Assembly (NCBI GenBank): GCA_000985875.1
Contig: CCRI01000015.1
Span: forward strand, 1 to 64,000
Source of the DNA: Neorhizobium galegae bv. officinalis
GTDB lineage: Bacteria; Pseudomonadota; Alphaproteobacteria; Rhizobiales; Rhizobiaceae
Direction of reading: 5' to 3'
DNA: 64,000 nt
Below the pieces are notes generated by a model, which was given only the letters and a program-made list of their open reading frames with translations, made no database searches and was not told the DNA's origin. Positions 50,524 through 59,413 of the stretch are shown here, piece by piece; position 1 is the stretch's first letter, and each line of letters starts with the position of its first letter. The translations under genes and the position numbers were made by a program.

Positions 50524-51711
50524 ATGTCTTCTGTCCGCAGCCGGATTCCGGTTTCCATCCTCACCGGGTTTCTCGGCGCGGGAAAATCGACGCTGCTGAA
50601 CCGCATCCTCAAGGATCCGGGCACCAGCGATACGGCCGTGATCATCAACGAGTTCGGCGAGGTCGGGATCGACAATTTCCTGGTCGAAGCTTCGGGCGAC
50701 GCTTTGCTGGAGATCGCGAATGGCTGCCTCTGCTGCACGGTGCGCGGCGAGCTGGTGGATTCGCTCGCCTCGATCATGGATGGCATCCAGACCGGCCGCC
50801 TGAGGCCGATCCGCCGCATCGTCATCGAAACGACGGGTCTTGCCGATCCGGCGCCGGTCATGCAGTCGGTGATGGGCAATCCGGTCATCGCGCAGAATTT
50901 CGAGCTCGACGGCGTCATCACCGTGGTCGATGCGGTCAACGGCGTCTCGACGCTGGACCGTCATCAGGAGGCCGTGAAGCAGGTGGCGGTGGCCGACCGG
51001 CTGATCATTTCCAAACAGGCAATGGCGGACGCTTCCCAGCTGGCGGCGCTGAAAAGCCGGCTCGCCGCGCTCAATCCGCGGGCGCTGGTCATCGATGGAG
51101 ACAGCGAGGAGGCCGGCACAGCTGCCATTCTGGTCAACGGCCTCTACGACCCCGCGACGAAGATCGCCGACGTGGACCGCTGGCTGCACGACGAGCTGGC
51201 GAACGATGCCGAGGCCCATCACCACCACGATCACGGGCATGAACACGACGATCATCACCATGGCCCTGAACATAGCCATGAGCACCACGGGCATGGCCAT
51301 CACCATGACCATCATCATGACGTGAACCGCCATGGCGACGACATCCGCTCCTTCTCGATCATCCACGACAAGCCGATTGATCCGATGGCGATCGAGATGT
51401 TCATCGACCTATTGCGCTCGGCCCACGGCGAGAAGCTGCTCAGGATGAAGGCGATCGTGGCGCTCTCTGACAATCCGGAACGGCCGCTGGTGCTGCATGG
51501 TGTGCAAAGCGTCTTCCACCCGCCCCAGCGCCTGCCGAAATGGCCTGACGGCTCCGACCGGCGTACCCGCATGGTGCTGATCACCCAAGGGCTGGAGGAA
51601 GCTTTCGTCTCGGATCTTTTCGCGGCGTTCACAGGCCAGCCGCGTGTTGACCGGCCGGATCGCGCGGCGCTGGAAGACAATCCGCTCGCCGTTCCCGGCC
51701 TGCGGATGTGA
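50524..51711 (+). CDS. CobW/COG0523-family GTPase with histidine-rich linker
   Basis: A 395-residue metallochaperone-type GTPase. The P-loop GFLGAGKST and the CxCC metal motif in NGCLCCTVRGELVD are present, as is the NKxD-like ISKQAM region. Between the G-domain and the C-terminal CobW_C domain (from about residue 285) lies a stretch of about 50 residues dominated by histidine (more than 20 His, 51219-51340). This suggests zinc or other divalent-metal binding; many relatives are zinc chaperones, while true CobW proteins act in B12 synthesis. No B12 riboswitch or other cob gene is next to it. It follows the D,D-carboxypeptidase by 13 bases. Confidence 0.9.
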   Translation: MSSVRSRIPVSILTGFLGAGKSTLLNRILKDPGTSDTAVIINEFGEVGIDNFLVEASGDALLEIANGCLCCTVRGELVDSLASIMDGIQTGRLRPIRRIVIETTGLADPAPVMQSVMGNPVIAQNFELDGVITVVDAVNGVSTLDRHQEAVKQVAVADRLIISKQAMADASQLAALKSRLAALNPRALVIDGDSEEAGTAAILVNGLYDPATKIADVDRWLHDELANDAEAHHHHDHGHEHDDHHHGPEHSHEHHGHGHHHDHHHDVNRHGDDIRSFSIIHDKPIDPMAIEMFIDLLRSAHGEKLLRMKAIVALSDNPERPLVLHGVQSVFHPPQRLPKWPDGSDRRTRMVLITQGLEEAFVSDLFAAFTGQPRVDRPDRAALEDNPLAVPGLRM

Positions 51712-51724
51712 CTCTCAAGGATTT

Positions 51725-51864
51725 GCCCCTCACCCTAACCCTCTCCGCGTAAGGACGGGGAGAGGGGACGTGCCCCATTCGCGGTTGGTGGTTGAGGCGC
51801 TCGGTGCGGCATACGTCCTTCGCCCCGCGTGCGGGGAGAAGGTGCCGGCAGGCGGATGAGGGGC
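51725..51864. repeat. intergenic repeat with terminal inverted repeats
   Basis: Bounded by GCCCCTCA (51725-51732) and its inverse TGAGGGGC (51857-51864). Inside are two hairpins: CCCTCTCC / GGGAGAGGG-type (51739-51766) and CTTCGCCCCGC / GCGGGGAGAAG (51818-51841). Comparable elements are widespread between genes of rhizobial genomes. It lies between converging genes (CobW-type plus, tusA minus). Confidence 0.75.
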
Positions 51865-51880
51865 TAATCGGAGGACTCGG

Positions 51881-52114
51881 CTATCCCTTGCGGATCAGAA
51901 ACCGGTGTCCCGTCTCGGTCTTTTCCGAGCGGACCAGTTCATGGCCTTCCTGATTGCAGAAATGCGGGATGTCGATGCCGGCCAGGGGATCGGTGGTCTC
52001 GATCGCAAGCTCCGTGCCGCTTGGCATGCTTTTCAGCCGGCGGCGCGTCTTCAGCACCGGCAGGGGACACTTCAGGCCTCTCAAATCGTAGAGGCCGTCG
52101 GTGGTCGAGGTCAT
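51881..52114 (-). CDS. tusA: TusA/SirA-like sulfur carrier protein
   Basis: A 77-residue protein. The conserved motif LKCPLPVLKTR places the active cysteine at C16 (CPxP), which carries persulfide sulfur in TusA. The TTDPLAGIDIPHFCNQEGHEL half is also conserved. It may serve tRNA thiolation or molybdenum cofactor sulfuration; this organism has two molybdenum enzymes in the window, but the sulfur acceptor is unknown. ATG 52114 overlaps the stop of the L,D-transpeptidase gene by 4 bases, so the two are coupled. Confidence 0.88.
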   Translation of the reverse strand: MTSTTDGLYDLRGLKCPLPVLKTRRRLKSMPSGTELAIETTDPLAGIDIPHFCNQEGHELVRSEKTETGHRFLIRKG

Positions 52115-53412
52115 TCCTGGCTCCAGAACTTCCAGAACGGCTTCTTCTGCGGCTCGCTGATCGGCGGTGCCGCATAGGCGAGCGGGTTCTGGGCGGGGAT
52201 CGGAACCGTGGTGGTCGTGCCCTGGGCCGTGGCGATGGTCGGGACCGTACCGGTGCTCTGTGCGACGGGAGCGGTCGTTGCGGCGGCCGGCAGGCGGTCC
52301 TGCTTCATGCGGTCGGCGGCGGAGCCGGCACGGAACGTGACGGGAGAGGCGGAAGCAAGCACGGTATTGGCCGGCTTGTTCTGGGAGGCCATCCGCTTTT
52401 CCATCATCTCCTGGAATTCCGACTGGCTCAGCAGCTTGCCGGCCTCGAGCGAGGTTCCCGTCGGCGCATAGGCGATATCGCGGCCCTTGCGCTTGTCGGC
52501 GACCACGGCCTTGCGCTCGGCTTCGGTCGGCTCATACCAGACCTTGCCGTCGAATTTCTCGAGCGCCTTGGTGTAGGCGACCTGGTAGGTCTTTTCATAG
52601 GAGGTGAGTACAGCCGAGAGAGCCGGCGGCGTTGACATGGGCGGGCAGGCCGAGGCAGGCGCGAATGTGCCGTTGCTATCGACCTGCTGGTTGAAGACAT
52701 ACTTCTTTTCGCAGACGTTGACTTCCGGCGGGCGCTTGGTGACTTCGAAATGGTCGTAGCCAGTCTTCAGCATTTTCCAGAAATCATGATTCTGGCTGTC
52801 TCGGTGGCGCGCCATGTTCTCCGCTGTCATGCGGAACGGGAGAGCCTGGAGCTGCACGGAGGTCTGGCCGCCCTTGAAGGCGTCGCGGGCGAAGGCGTAG
52901 ATTTCCAGGACCTGTTCGTCGGTCATCGAATAACAGCCGGATGACGAGCAGGCGCCGTGGATCATCAGGTTGGAGCCGGTGCGGCCGTTTGCGGCATCGT
53001 AGCGGTTCGGAAAACCGGTATTGATGGCAAGGTAATATTTCGAATTCGGGTTCAGGTGCGCCGGCGTCAAGTTGTAGAAACCTTCCGGAGCCTGGCGGTC
53101 GCCTTCCTTCACCTTCGGGCCGAGCTTTCCGGACCAGGCGCAGATGTCGTAGCTCTTGATCACCTCGAAGCGGTTGTCGGCCCTTGCCTTCCAGACTTCC
53201 AGCTTGCCCTCTTCCTTGAGGATGCGGATCATGATCGGCGAATTGCGCGGCATGTTCTTCTTCTGCATCTCGGCGAGAATGCTCGAAGGCAGAGGCTGCT
53301 CGACCTTGTTCTTGACGCTCTTCAGGTCGATGCTCGCGGAATCGAGCGTATCGTTGCAGCCCGTCAGGGCCGTTGCGACGAAGAGAGCGAAAGCGATGTG
53401 TTTCAGGCGCAT
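52111..53412 (-). CDS. L,D-transpeptidase (YafK/ErfK type), lipoprotein
   Basis: A 433-residue exported enzyme with a lipobox LTGC (C19). The YkuD-type catalytic motif is HGACSSSGCYSM, with H152 and the catalytic C160; the domain spans about residues 55-210. The rest is a long C-terminal extension of low complexity and predicted coil. L,D-transpeptidases make 3-3 crosslinks in peptidoglycan or attach lipoproteins; relatives of this YafK type also release them. The start at 53412 gives the lipobox at the expected distance; one 15 bases upstream is possible. Its stop overlaps tusA. Confidence 0.88.
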   Translation of the reverse strand: MRLKHIAFALFVATALTGCNDTLDSASIDLKSVKNKVEQPLPSSILAEMQKKNMPRNSPIMIRILKEEGKLEVWKARADNRFEVIKSYDICAWSGKLGPKVKEGDRQAPEGFYNLTPAHLNPNSKYYLAINTGFPNRYDAANGRTGSNLMIHGACSSSGCYSMTDEQVLEIYAFARDAFKGGQTSVQLQALPFRMTAENMARHRDSQNHDFWKMLKTGYDHFEVTKRPPEVNVCEKKYVFNQQVDSNGTFAPASACPPMSTPPALSAVLTSYEKTYQVAYTKALEKFDGKVWYEPTEAERKAVVADKRKGRDIAYAPTGTSLEAGKLLSQSEFQEMMEKRMASQNKPANTVLASASPVTFRAGSAADRMKQDRLPAAATTAPVAQSTGTVPTIATAQGTTTTVPIPAQNPLAYAAPPISEPQKKPFWKFWSQE

Positions 53413-53593
53413 CGGTACGGACCACATAGACTTGGAACGACGAACGAATTCGGTACAGGACTTCTATGAATAAAGCGGTAATCTTTACATATTCTTAACC
53501 GCTTGCGCCGGCCTGTCCAGCAAAACCGCCCGGCACCCAATGTTATCAGCAATATGGCCAAATTTGGCTATTGGTGTGTCGGAGGGCCAAAGA

Positions 53594-54547
53594 TCAGAGA
53601 TTGCGGCCGATATCGAGGAATTTCTGCCGGCGCGCAGCCCGCACTTCGTCACCCGACAGCCGCCCAAGATCTTCCAGCGCCGAAGCGATGATCTTGCCCG
53701 TCGCGGCGATGACGGTTTCGGGTTCGCGATGCGCACCGCCGACCGGTTCCGGGATAATGTCGTCGATGATGCCGAGGCCCTTCAGGTCTTCGGCGGTGAT
53801 CTTCATGTTGGTCGCCGCCTCGCGGGCGCGGGTCGAATCGCGCCAGAGGATCGATGCCGCGCCTTCCGGCGAGATGACCGAGTAGATCGAATGTTCGAGC
53901 ATGTAGACCCGGTTGCCGGTGGCGATCGCGATCGCACCGCCGGAGCCGCCTTCGCCGATCACGACGGAAACCATAGGCACTTTCAGGCCGAGGCACATTT
54001 CGGTCGAGCGGGCGATGGCCTCCGCCTGGCCGCGCTCCTCGGCGCCGACGCCCGGATAGGCGCCCGCTGTATCGATGAGGGTGATGACGGGCAGGTGGAA
54101 ACGATCGGCCATTTCCATGATCCGGATCGCCTTGCGGTAACCTTCCGGACGCGGGCTGCCGAAATTGTGCTTCAGGCGGGTCTTGGTGTCATGGCCCTTT
54201 TCCTGGCCGATAACGGCAACCGGCATGCCGTTGAAGCGGGCAAGGCCCGCCTGGATGGCGGCATCCTCGCCGAAATTGCGATCGCCGGCGAGCGGCGTGA
54301 AATCGGTGAAGAGATGGGCGGAGTAGTCGACGAAATGCGGGCGCTGCGGATGGCGCGCGACCTGCGTCTTTTCCCAGGCGCCGAGCTTGGAATAGATTTC
54401 CCGGGTCGCTTCCCTGACCCGGGTCTCCAACCTGCCGATTTCCTCGGACGTATCGATGCTTTCGTCCTCGGAGGCGAGCTTCTTGAGCTCGTGGATCTTG
54501 CCCTCGAGGTCCGAGATGGGCTTTTCGAAATCGAGATAAGTCTGCAT
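53594..54547 (-). CDS. accA: acetyl-CoA carboxylase carboxyltransferase subunit alpha
   Basis: A 317-residue subunit that, with AccD, transfers the carboxyl group from biotin to acetyl-CoA in fatty acid synthesis. Conserved blocks are present: YLDFEKPISDLEGKI at the N-terminus, GHDTKTRLKHNFGSPRPEGYRKA, LIDTAGAYPGVGAEERGQ and VIGEGGSGGAIAIA. Length is standard. accD is not in the window. It is followed by 64 bases to xerD upstream. Confidence 0.96.
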   Translation of the reverse strand: MQTYLDFEKPISDLEGKIHELKKLASEDESIDTSEEIGRLETRVREATREIYSKLGAWEKTQVARHPQRPHFVDYSAHLFTDFTPLAGDRNFGEDAAIQAGLARFNGMPVAVIGQEKGHDTKTRLKHNFGSPRPEGYRKAIRIMEMADRFHLPVITLIDTAGAYPGVGAEERGQAEAIARSTEMCLGLKVPMVSVVIGEGGSGGAIAIATGNRVYMLEHSIYSVISPEGAASILWRDSTRAREAATNMKITAEDLKGLGIIDDIIPEPVGGAHREPETVIAATGKIIASALEDLGRLSGDEVRAARRQKFLDIGRNL

Positions 54548-54610
54548 GAGAGCCGGTTTCCGGTTGTTTTATCTCAGGAACACGCAGTTCCCATTTTCTG
54601 TTTGGGGCCT

Positions 54611-55555
54611 CTAATCCGGGTTTTTGGCCTGTTTTGCAAGAGGGTGGTGTGTTTGAACCAGCTCTCGCAGCCGTTCTTCCAGTACATGCGTATAGATTTG
54701 TGTGGTGGAAATGTCCGAATGGCCGAGCAATTCCTGCACGACGCGAAGGTCCGCGCCGTTCTGGAGCAGGTGGCTTGCGAAGGCGTGGCGCATCACATGC
54801 GGAGAGATTGCGGCTGTGCGAAGTCCGGCGCGCGCTGCCAGGCCCTTGAGGTCGCGGGCAAACACCTGCCTTGGCAGATACCCCTCCTTGCCGGCCGATG
54901 GGAAGAGCCATGGACTGTCGCCTGTCTTGGCGAGCGAGGCCTGGCGGGCCTGGCCATAGGGGCCAAGAGCCGCGATCGCCGACCTGGATAGCGGCACCAG
55001 CCGTTCCTTGTTGCCCTTGCCGCGGATGACCAGGAAACGTCCTTCCTGGTCGAGAACCTTGACCGGCAACGACACGAGCTCGCTGACGCGCATGCCGGTT
55101 GCGTAGAGAAGTTCGAGCAGCGCCAGCATCCTGAGACGCGCAAGCTGGTCCGGCCCCGGTTCGGCGGCTTCCTTTGCGGCCAGGTCCAGGAGCCGCGTCA
55201 CATCGGCCTCGCTCATGATCTTCGGCAGCGAGCGGCCTTTTTTAGGTGCGTCGAGGATAGCTGTCGGGTCGTCGCCCCGCAGGCCCTCGGCATAAAGGAA
55301 CTTGTAGAACTGCCGCATGGCCGACAGTTTTCTCGCCTGGGACGAGGCAGCAAAGCCCTGGGCGCCGAGATGGGCGAGATAGGCGGAGAGATCGGTGCTT
55401 TGCGCCGTCAAGGCGGAGGCGTTGGCTGCGGCGAGGAAAGATTGCAGATCTTCGAGATCGCGTTCGTAGGATGTGAGCGTGTTGCCGGCGGCACCCCGTT
55501 CGGCGCTCATCATTTCGAGAAAGGCTTCGATATGGGCTCGGGAAAGGTCGGCCAT
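54611..55555 (-). CDS. xerD: tyrosine recombinase XerD
   Basis: A 314-residue tyrosine recombinase with all catalytic residues: R156 (GMRVSEL), K180 (GKGNKER), H253 and R256 (PHVMRHAFASHLL), H279 (LGHSDISTTQ) and nucleophile Y288. The core-binding domain occupies residues 5-105. With XerC it resolves chromosome dimers at dif; it is called XerD by its closer match to that subgroup (HVLEERLRELVQTHHP C-terminus). It is chromosomal and not part of an integron or mobile element. It lies between accA and a small membrane gene on the same strand. Confidence 0.92.
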   Translation of the reverse strand: MADLSRAHIEAFLEMMSAERGAAGNTLTSYERDLEDLQSFLAAANASALTAQSTDLSAYLAHLGAQGFAASSQARKLSAMRQFYKFLYAEGLRGDDPTAILDAPKKGRSLPKIMSEADVTRLLDLAAKEAAEPGPDQLARLRMLALLELLYATGMRVSELVSLPVKVLDQEGRFLVIRGKGNKERLVPLSRSAIAALGPYGQARQASLAKTGDSPWLFPSAGKEGYLPRQVFARDLKGLAARAGLRTAAISPHVMRHAFASHLLQNGADLRVVQELLGHSDISTTQIYTHVLEERLRELVQTHHPLAKQAKNPD

Positions 55556-55565
55556 CTACCTGCCG

Positions 55566-55724
55566 TTATTGTTGCGGCGTTGCCGGGTTCAACCGCTCGG
55601 AAGGAATGCGCACGGTCACGTCGCGCTCGCGCGGATCCACCAGCATGACGAGAGCCACCATGCTTCCATAAACGATGCCTGCGATCGCCGCCAGCACGAA
55701 GAGGAAACGGAAAAGGGTGGGCAT
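55566..55724 (-). CDS. small conserved membrane protein
   Basis: A 52-residue protein beginning MPTLFRFLFVLAAIAGIVYG with one transmembrane helix (residues 4-30) and a charged C-terminal half (DPRERDVTVRIPSERL). ATG 55724 has GGGAG upstream on the minus strand. It is just upstream of xerD (10 bases), so probably in one transcript with it. The longer reading frame through the same region overlaps aroK and is less likely. I do not recognise a function. Confidence 0.6.
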   Translation of the reverse strand: MPTLFRFLFVLAAIAGIVYGSMVALVMLVDPRERDVTVRIPSERLNPATPQQ

Positions 55725-55870
55725 AAAGGACTCCCGGAGTTGCGCCGCAATATATCGATAAAGGTTTACATATCGGCAAGAACAAACAATCCCCCGCATT
55801 CTTTGAGGGTTGCGACGGCTTGACGCTGCCGACGCATTTGTCGATACCGTTTTTCGAAACGGACCTGACA

Positions 55871-56467
55871 ATGACAGAAGTCGCAACTCCACTCAGCGAA
55901 AAGGCGCGCGCCGTCCTCGGCACGCGCAACCTGATCTTCGTCGGGCTGATGGGGGCCGGCAAATCGGCGATCGGCCGCATGGTGGCCCAAGCCCTTTCGA
56001 TTCCCTTCATCGATACGGATGCGGAGATTGAAAAGGTTTCGCGCATGACCATCAGCGAGCTCTTCGCCGCCTACGGCGAGGTGGAGTTCCGGGCGCTGGA
56101 AACCCGTGTCATCGAGCGCCTGCTCAGGGGCGGCCCCCGCGTGGTTTCGACCGGCGGCGGTGCCTTCATCAACGAGAACACCCGCCACCAGATCAAGATC
56201 GGCGGCATTTCCATCTGGTTGAAGGCGGATATCGACGTTTTGTGGGAGCGGGTGAACAAGCGCGACCACCGGCCGTTGCTGAAGACCGAGAACCCCAGGC
56301 AGACGCTCGAAAATCTGATGATCCAGCGTTATCCGATCTATGCCGAGGCAGATGTGACGGTACTATCCGAAAATGTGCGCAAGGACGTGATGGTCAACGA
56401 GGTGCTTTCCGCGGTGGCCAATCTGTCCGGCGAAAGTGAGTTGCCCAGCGAAGGTGAATTGCAATGA
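55871..56467 (+). CDS. aroK: shikimate kinase
   Basis: A 198-residue kinase of the shikimate (aromatic amino acid) pathway, transferring phosphate from ATP to the 3-hydroxyl of shikimate. P-loop GLMGAGKSAIGR, the shikimate-binding DTD in FIDTDAEIE, the STGGGAF loop and the lid arginine region RPLLKTENP are present. ATG 55871 fits the family; an in-frame start 51 bases earlier is less likely. It overlaps aroB by 4 bases, the usual aroKB coupling. Confidence 0.95.
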   Translation: MTEVATPLSEKARAVLGTRNLIFVGLMGAGKSAIGRMVAQALSIPFIDTDAEIEKVSRMTISELFAAYGEVEFRALETRVIERLLRGGPRVVSTGGGAFINENTRHQIKIGGISIWLKADIDVLWERVNKRDHRPLLKTENPRQTLENLMIQRYPIYAEADVTVLSENVRKDVMVNEVLSAVANLSGESELPSEGELQ

Positions 56468-57618
56468 ACATGTCTTCCCGATCCGATTGCCGATCCGAGG
56501 ATCGCTCCCCGGAGCGCCTGGTGCATGTGCCGCTCGGCGAACGGGCCTATGACATCCTGATCGGCCCCGGCCTGATCACCCGCGCAGGCGGCGAGATCAC
56601 CTCGCGGCTGAAAGGCCGCAAGGCGGCCATCGTCACCGACGAGCACGTCGCGCCGCTTTATCTCGAAGCGCTGATGGACAGCCTGCAGACCGACGGGATC
56701 GAAGCCGTTTCGCTGACGCTGCCGGCCGGTGAGAAGACCAAGAGTTTCGAACATCTGGCGACCGTCTGCGACATGGTTCTGTCGGCGCGCATCGAGCGTA
56801 ACGACGCGGTGATCGCGCTCGGCGGCGGCGTGATCGGCGACCTTGCCGGCTTTGCGGCCGGCATCGTCAGGCGCGGCGTCCGGTTCGTCCAGATCCCGAC
56901 CTCGCTTCTGGCCCAGGTCGATTCGTCGGTCGGCGGCAAGACCGGCATCAACACCCGCCACGGCAAGAACCTGCTCGGCGTCTTCCACCAGCCGGACCTC
57001 GTGCTCGCCGACACGGCGGCGCTTGATTCGCTTTCGGAGCGGGAATTCCGGGCCGGTTATGCGGAGGTGGCGAAATACGGCCTGATCGACCAGCCGGATT
57101 TCTTCGCCTGGCTCGAAAAGAACTGGAAGCAGGTATTTGCCGGCGGCCCGGAGCGGATCGAGGCGATCGCGATCAGCTGCCAGGCGAAATCCGACGTGGT
57201 CGTCGAGGACGAGCGCGAGACTGGCCGCCGGGCGCTGCTCAATCTCGGCCACACGTTCGGCCATGCGCTGGAGGCCGCAACCGAATATGACAGCAGCCGC
57301 CTGGTGCACGGCGAGGGCGTGGCGATCGGCATGGTGCTGGCGCATCAGTTCTCGGCGCGCATGAACCTTGCAAGCCCGGACGACGCGGCGCGGGTCACGG
57401 CCCATCTGAAAGCCGTCGGCCTGCCGACATCGATGAGCGATATTCCCGGAAAGCTGCCGCCGACGGAAAAGCTGCTGGACGCGATCGCGCAGGACAAGAA
57501 GGTACAGAGCGGCAAGCTCACCTTCATCCTGACCCACGGCATTGGCCGGTCCTTCGTCGCCAACGACGTGCCGTCGTCCGAAGTCTTGAGCTTCCTGGAG
57601 GAAAAGCGGCCGAAATGA
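56464..57618 (+). CDS. aroB: 3-dehydroquinate synthase
   Basis: A 384-residue NAD- and metal-dependent enzyme making 3-dehydroquinate from DAHP, the second shikimate step. Conserved blocks: LPAGEKTKSFEHLATV, ALGGGVIGDLAGFAAG, PTSLLAQVDSSVGGKTGIN and the metal ligands in ELRAGYAEVAKYGLI-like FRAGYAEVAKYGLI, plus LNLGHTFGHALE. It overlaps aroK by 4 bases (ATGA) and the next gene by 4 bases, so all three are coupled. Confidence 0.96.
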   Translation: MNMSSRSDCRSEDRSPERLVHVPLGERAYDILIGPGLITRAGGEITSRLKGRKAAIVTDEHVAPLYLEALMDSLQTDGIEAVSLTLPAGEKTKSFEHLATVCDMVLSARIERNDAVIALGGGVIGDLAGFAAGIVRRGVRFVQIPTSLLAQVDSSVGGKTGINTRHGKNLLGVFHQPDLVLADTAALDSLSEREFRAGYAEVAKYGLIDQPDFFAWLEKNWKQVFAGGPERIEAIAISCQAKSDVVVEDERETGRRALLNLGHTFGHALEAATEYDSSRLVHGEGVAIGMVLAHQFSARMNLASPDDAARVTAHLKAVGLPTSMSDIPGKLPPTEKLLDAIAQDKKVQSGKLTFILTHGIGRSFVANDVPSSEVLSFLEEKRPK

Positions 57619-58502
57619 CGTCCAAACAGGGCCTCAAATCGCGTGCTGTCAACGCGGTGATCCGCGGGCTTCTTCGCGCGTTCGGCGCTTCCCTGTCCGA
57701 GCAGACCCTGGCGCTTTCCAGCCATGACGATCTGCATGCCGCTCTCGACCTGGTTCATCGCGAGGGGAATTTCGACAAGCAGGATCGCGACCGGCTGAGC
57801 GGTCTCTTCGAACTCGAGGAGCTCGAAGTCTCCGACGTGATGCGGCATCGCACGGTCATGCGGGCGGTAAACGCCGACGATCCGCCGGAAGTGGCGGTCC
57901 GCACCGTGCTCGAAAGCCCCTATACGCGCATGCCGCTCTGGCGACATTCGACCGAGAACATTATCGGCGTCGTCCACGCCAAGGACCTGCTCCGGGCGCT
58001 CGCCGAGCCGAATGTCGAGCCGGAAAACCTCGATATCGTCAAGATCGCCCAAAAACCCTGGTTCGTGCCCGACAGTACCAGCCTCAAGGACCAGCTCAGC
58101 GCCTTCCTTCGCCGCAAGGGCCATTTTGCCGTCGTGGTCGACGAATATGGCGAGGTCCAGGGCATCGTCACGCTGGAAGATATCCTGGAGGAAATCGTCG
58201 GCGATATCGCCGACGAGCACGATATCGAGATCCAGGGTGTCCGCCAGGAGGCGGACGGGTCGATCGTCGTCGATGGTTCCGTGCCGATCCGCGACCTGAA
58301 CCGCGCACTCGACTGGAGCCTGCCGGATGCGGAAGCAACGACGATCGCGGGCCTCGTCATCCACGAATCGAAGCTCATTCCGCAGGAGCGGCAGGCGTTT
58401 ACGTTCTACGGCAAACGGTTCGTCGTGTTGAAGCGGGAGAAGAACCGCATTACGAGGCTGAGGATACGGCCTGCGGACGATGTGACGCTGCCGGCGGAGT
58501 AG
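57615..58502 (+). CDS. CorC/HlyC-like protein with two CBS domains
   Basis: A 295-residue protein with a CBS-domain pair (about residues 75-205, containing RHRTVMRAVNADDPPEVAV and VVVDEYGEVQGIVTLEDILEEIVGDI) and a C-terminal CorC_HlyC domain. The N-terminal DUF21 membrane domain of full-length TlyC/HlyC proteins is absent; the length fits CorC (about 292 residues), which is involved in magnesium and cobalt efflux in enterobacteria. The exact role here is not known. It overlaps aroB by 4 bases (ATGA). Confidence 0.88.
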   Translation: MTSKQGLKSRAVNAVIRGLLRAFGASLSEQTLALSSHDDLHAALDLVHREGNFDKQDRDRLSGLFELEELEVSDVMRHRTVMRAVNADDPPEVAVRTVLESPYTRMPLWRHSTENIIGVVHAKDLLRALAEPNVEPENLDIVKIAQKPWFVPDSTSLKDQLSAFLRRKGHFAVVVDEYGEVQGIVTLEDILEEIVGDIADEHDIEIQGVRQEADGSIVVDGSVPIRDLNRALDWSLPDAEATTIAGLVIHESKLIPQERQAFTFYGKRFVVLKREKNRITRLRIRPADDVTLPAE

Positions 58503-58676
58503 TCTTTCGTTTCTCGACAGCCTTTCAGTCTAGCGCTGAAATTGTCGGCTTCGACCCTTTGCGGACATTACTGTCTCAGGTATACGCATCGAACGTTGAA
58601 GCCGTGGAACTTAATTTTGGCACCTAACCCTAAACTCGCGCCCAATCCTAAGCTCGGGCCGGTTTACGCTCAATGC

Positions 58677-59174
58677 ATGAAGCTTTTAGGTGTTTTTTTA
58701 ATCGCCAATCTGCTTGTTGCGTTTCTGATCTCGCTGAGCGTGTCTGACGTGTGTTCAGTAGCCCGTCTGGATCAAGTCCGTCTACTTTGGCCACCCAACA
58801 AACAGTTTGTTTTCGTCGAGCAACTCGGGAATGAACAAATCTGTATGACAGTTATCGTGCGATCCTGCTTGAGTGTTTCACTATTCGTCTGGCTATTGTT
58901 TGCCATGGTGAAAATGGGACAGTATTTATCGAGACGCTGCGATCCCCAATTTTGGGCCGCTTGCCTTGGATTAGCCGTTCTTTGTTATTGGACCTCTGGA
59001 TTCCCTGTCGTAGCTGGTAATAGCTTTTACCAGATTGGCATCAATGAGTGGTGGGGAATCGCTTCCTTCAAAAGCGGGGTGGGCATCGTAGTTTTCTACG
59101 GGAGCATTAGTTGGCTCGTATACATCACGCTATGCATGTTCAAAGGTTTTTTCGACAGAGGCGAGACCCGGTGA
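58677..59174 (+). CDS. orphan membrane protein, AT-richer than its surroundings
   Basis: A 165-residue protein (from ATG 58677; an in-frame start at 58542 would add 45 residues) with four hydrophobic segments (about residues 3-24, 59-82, 90-111 and 128-152). It has more cysteines than usual (VCSVAR, ICMTV, SCLS, RRCDP, LCYW, LCMF). Base composition and codon use are visibly lower in GC than neighbouring genes, suggesting recent gain. No recognised motif or family. The gene has no clear partner and is separated from both neighbours by more than 150 bases. Function unknown. Confidence 0.5.
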   Translation: MKLLGVFLIANLLVAFLISLSVSDVCSVARLDQVRLLWPPNKQFVFVEQLGNEQICMTVIVRSCLSVSLFVWLLFAMVKMGQYLSRRCDPQFWAACLGLAVLCYWTSGFPVVAGNSFYQIGINEWWGIASFKSGVGIVVFYGSISWLVYITLCMFKGFFDRGETR

Positions 59175-59413
59175 TCTGAATAGCTATGAGCACGCTGCTT
59201 CGGAATTAGTGCTGTTCGAATTTAAAATCACCAGTGCCCTTTCCAAGTTTAAACCCAATTTTTGCTTTCCGTAACTATGTCCCCTTTTTGAGCGCCAAGC
59301 TGCCGCTACGCCGTTAGCCATTGGGAAATGGCGGCAAGCTGGCCAAAGCGATATCCCGCAATGCGTGATACCCGACCTTGGCCTCTCACCCCGCCCTTCC
59401 TATTTAAGCTCAG

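Noticed and set aside
50524..51711. Cobalamin-biosynthesis CobW in a B12 operon
   Set aside because: The only cob genes seen are cobS and cobT at 60.5-63.4 kb, and no B12 riboswitch-like structure is visible upstream.
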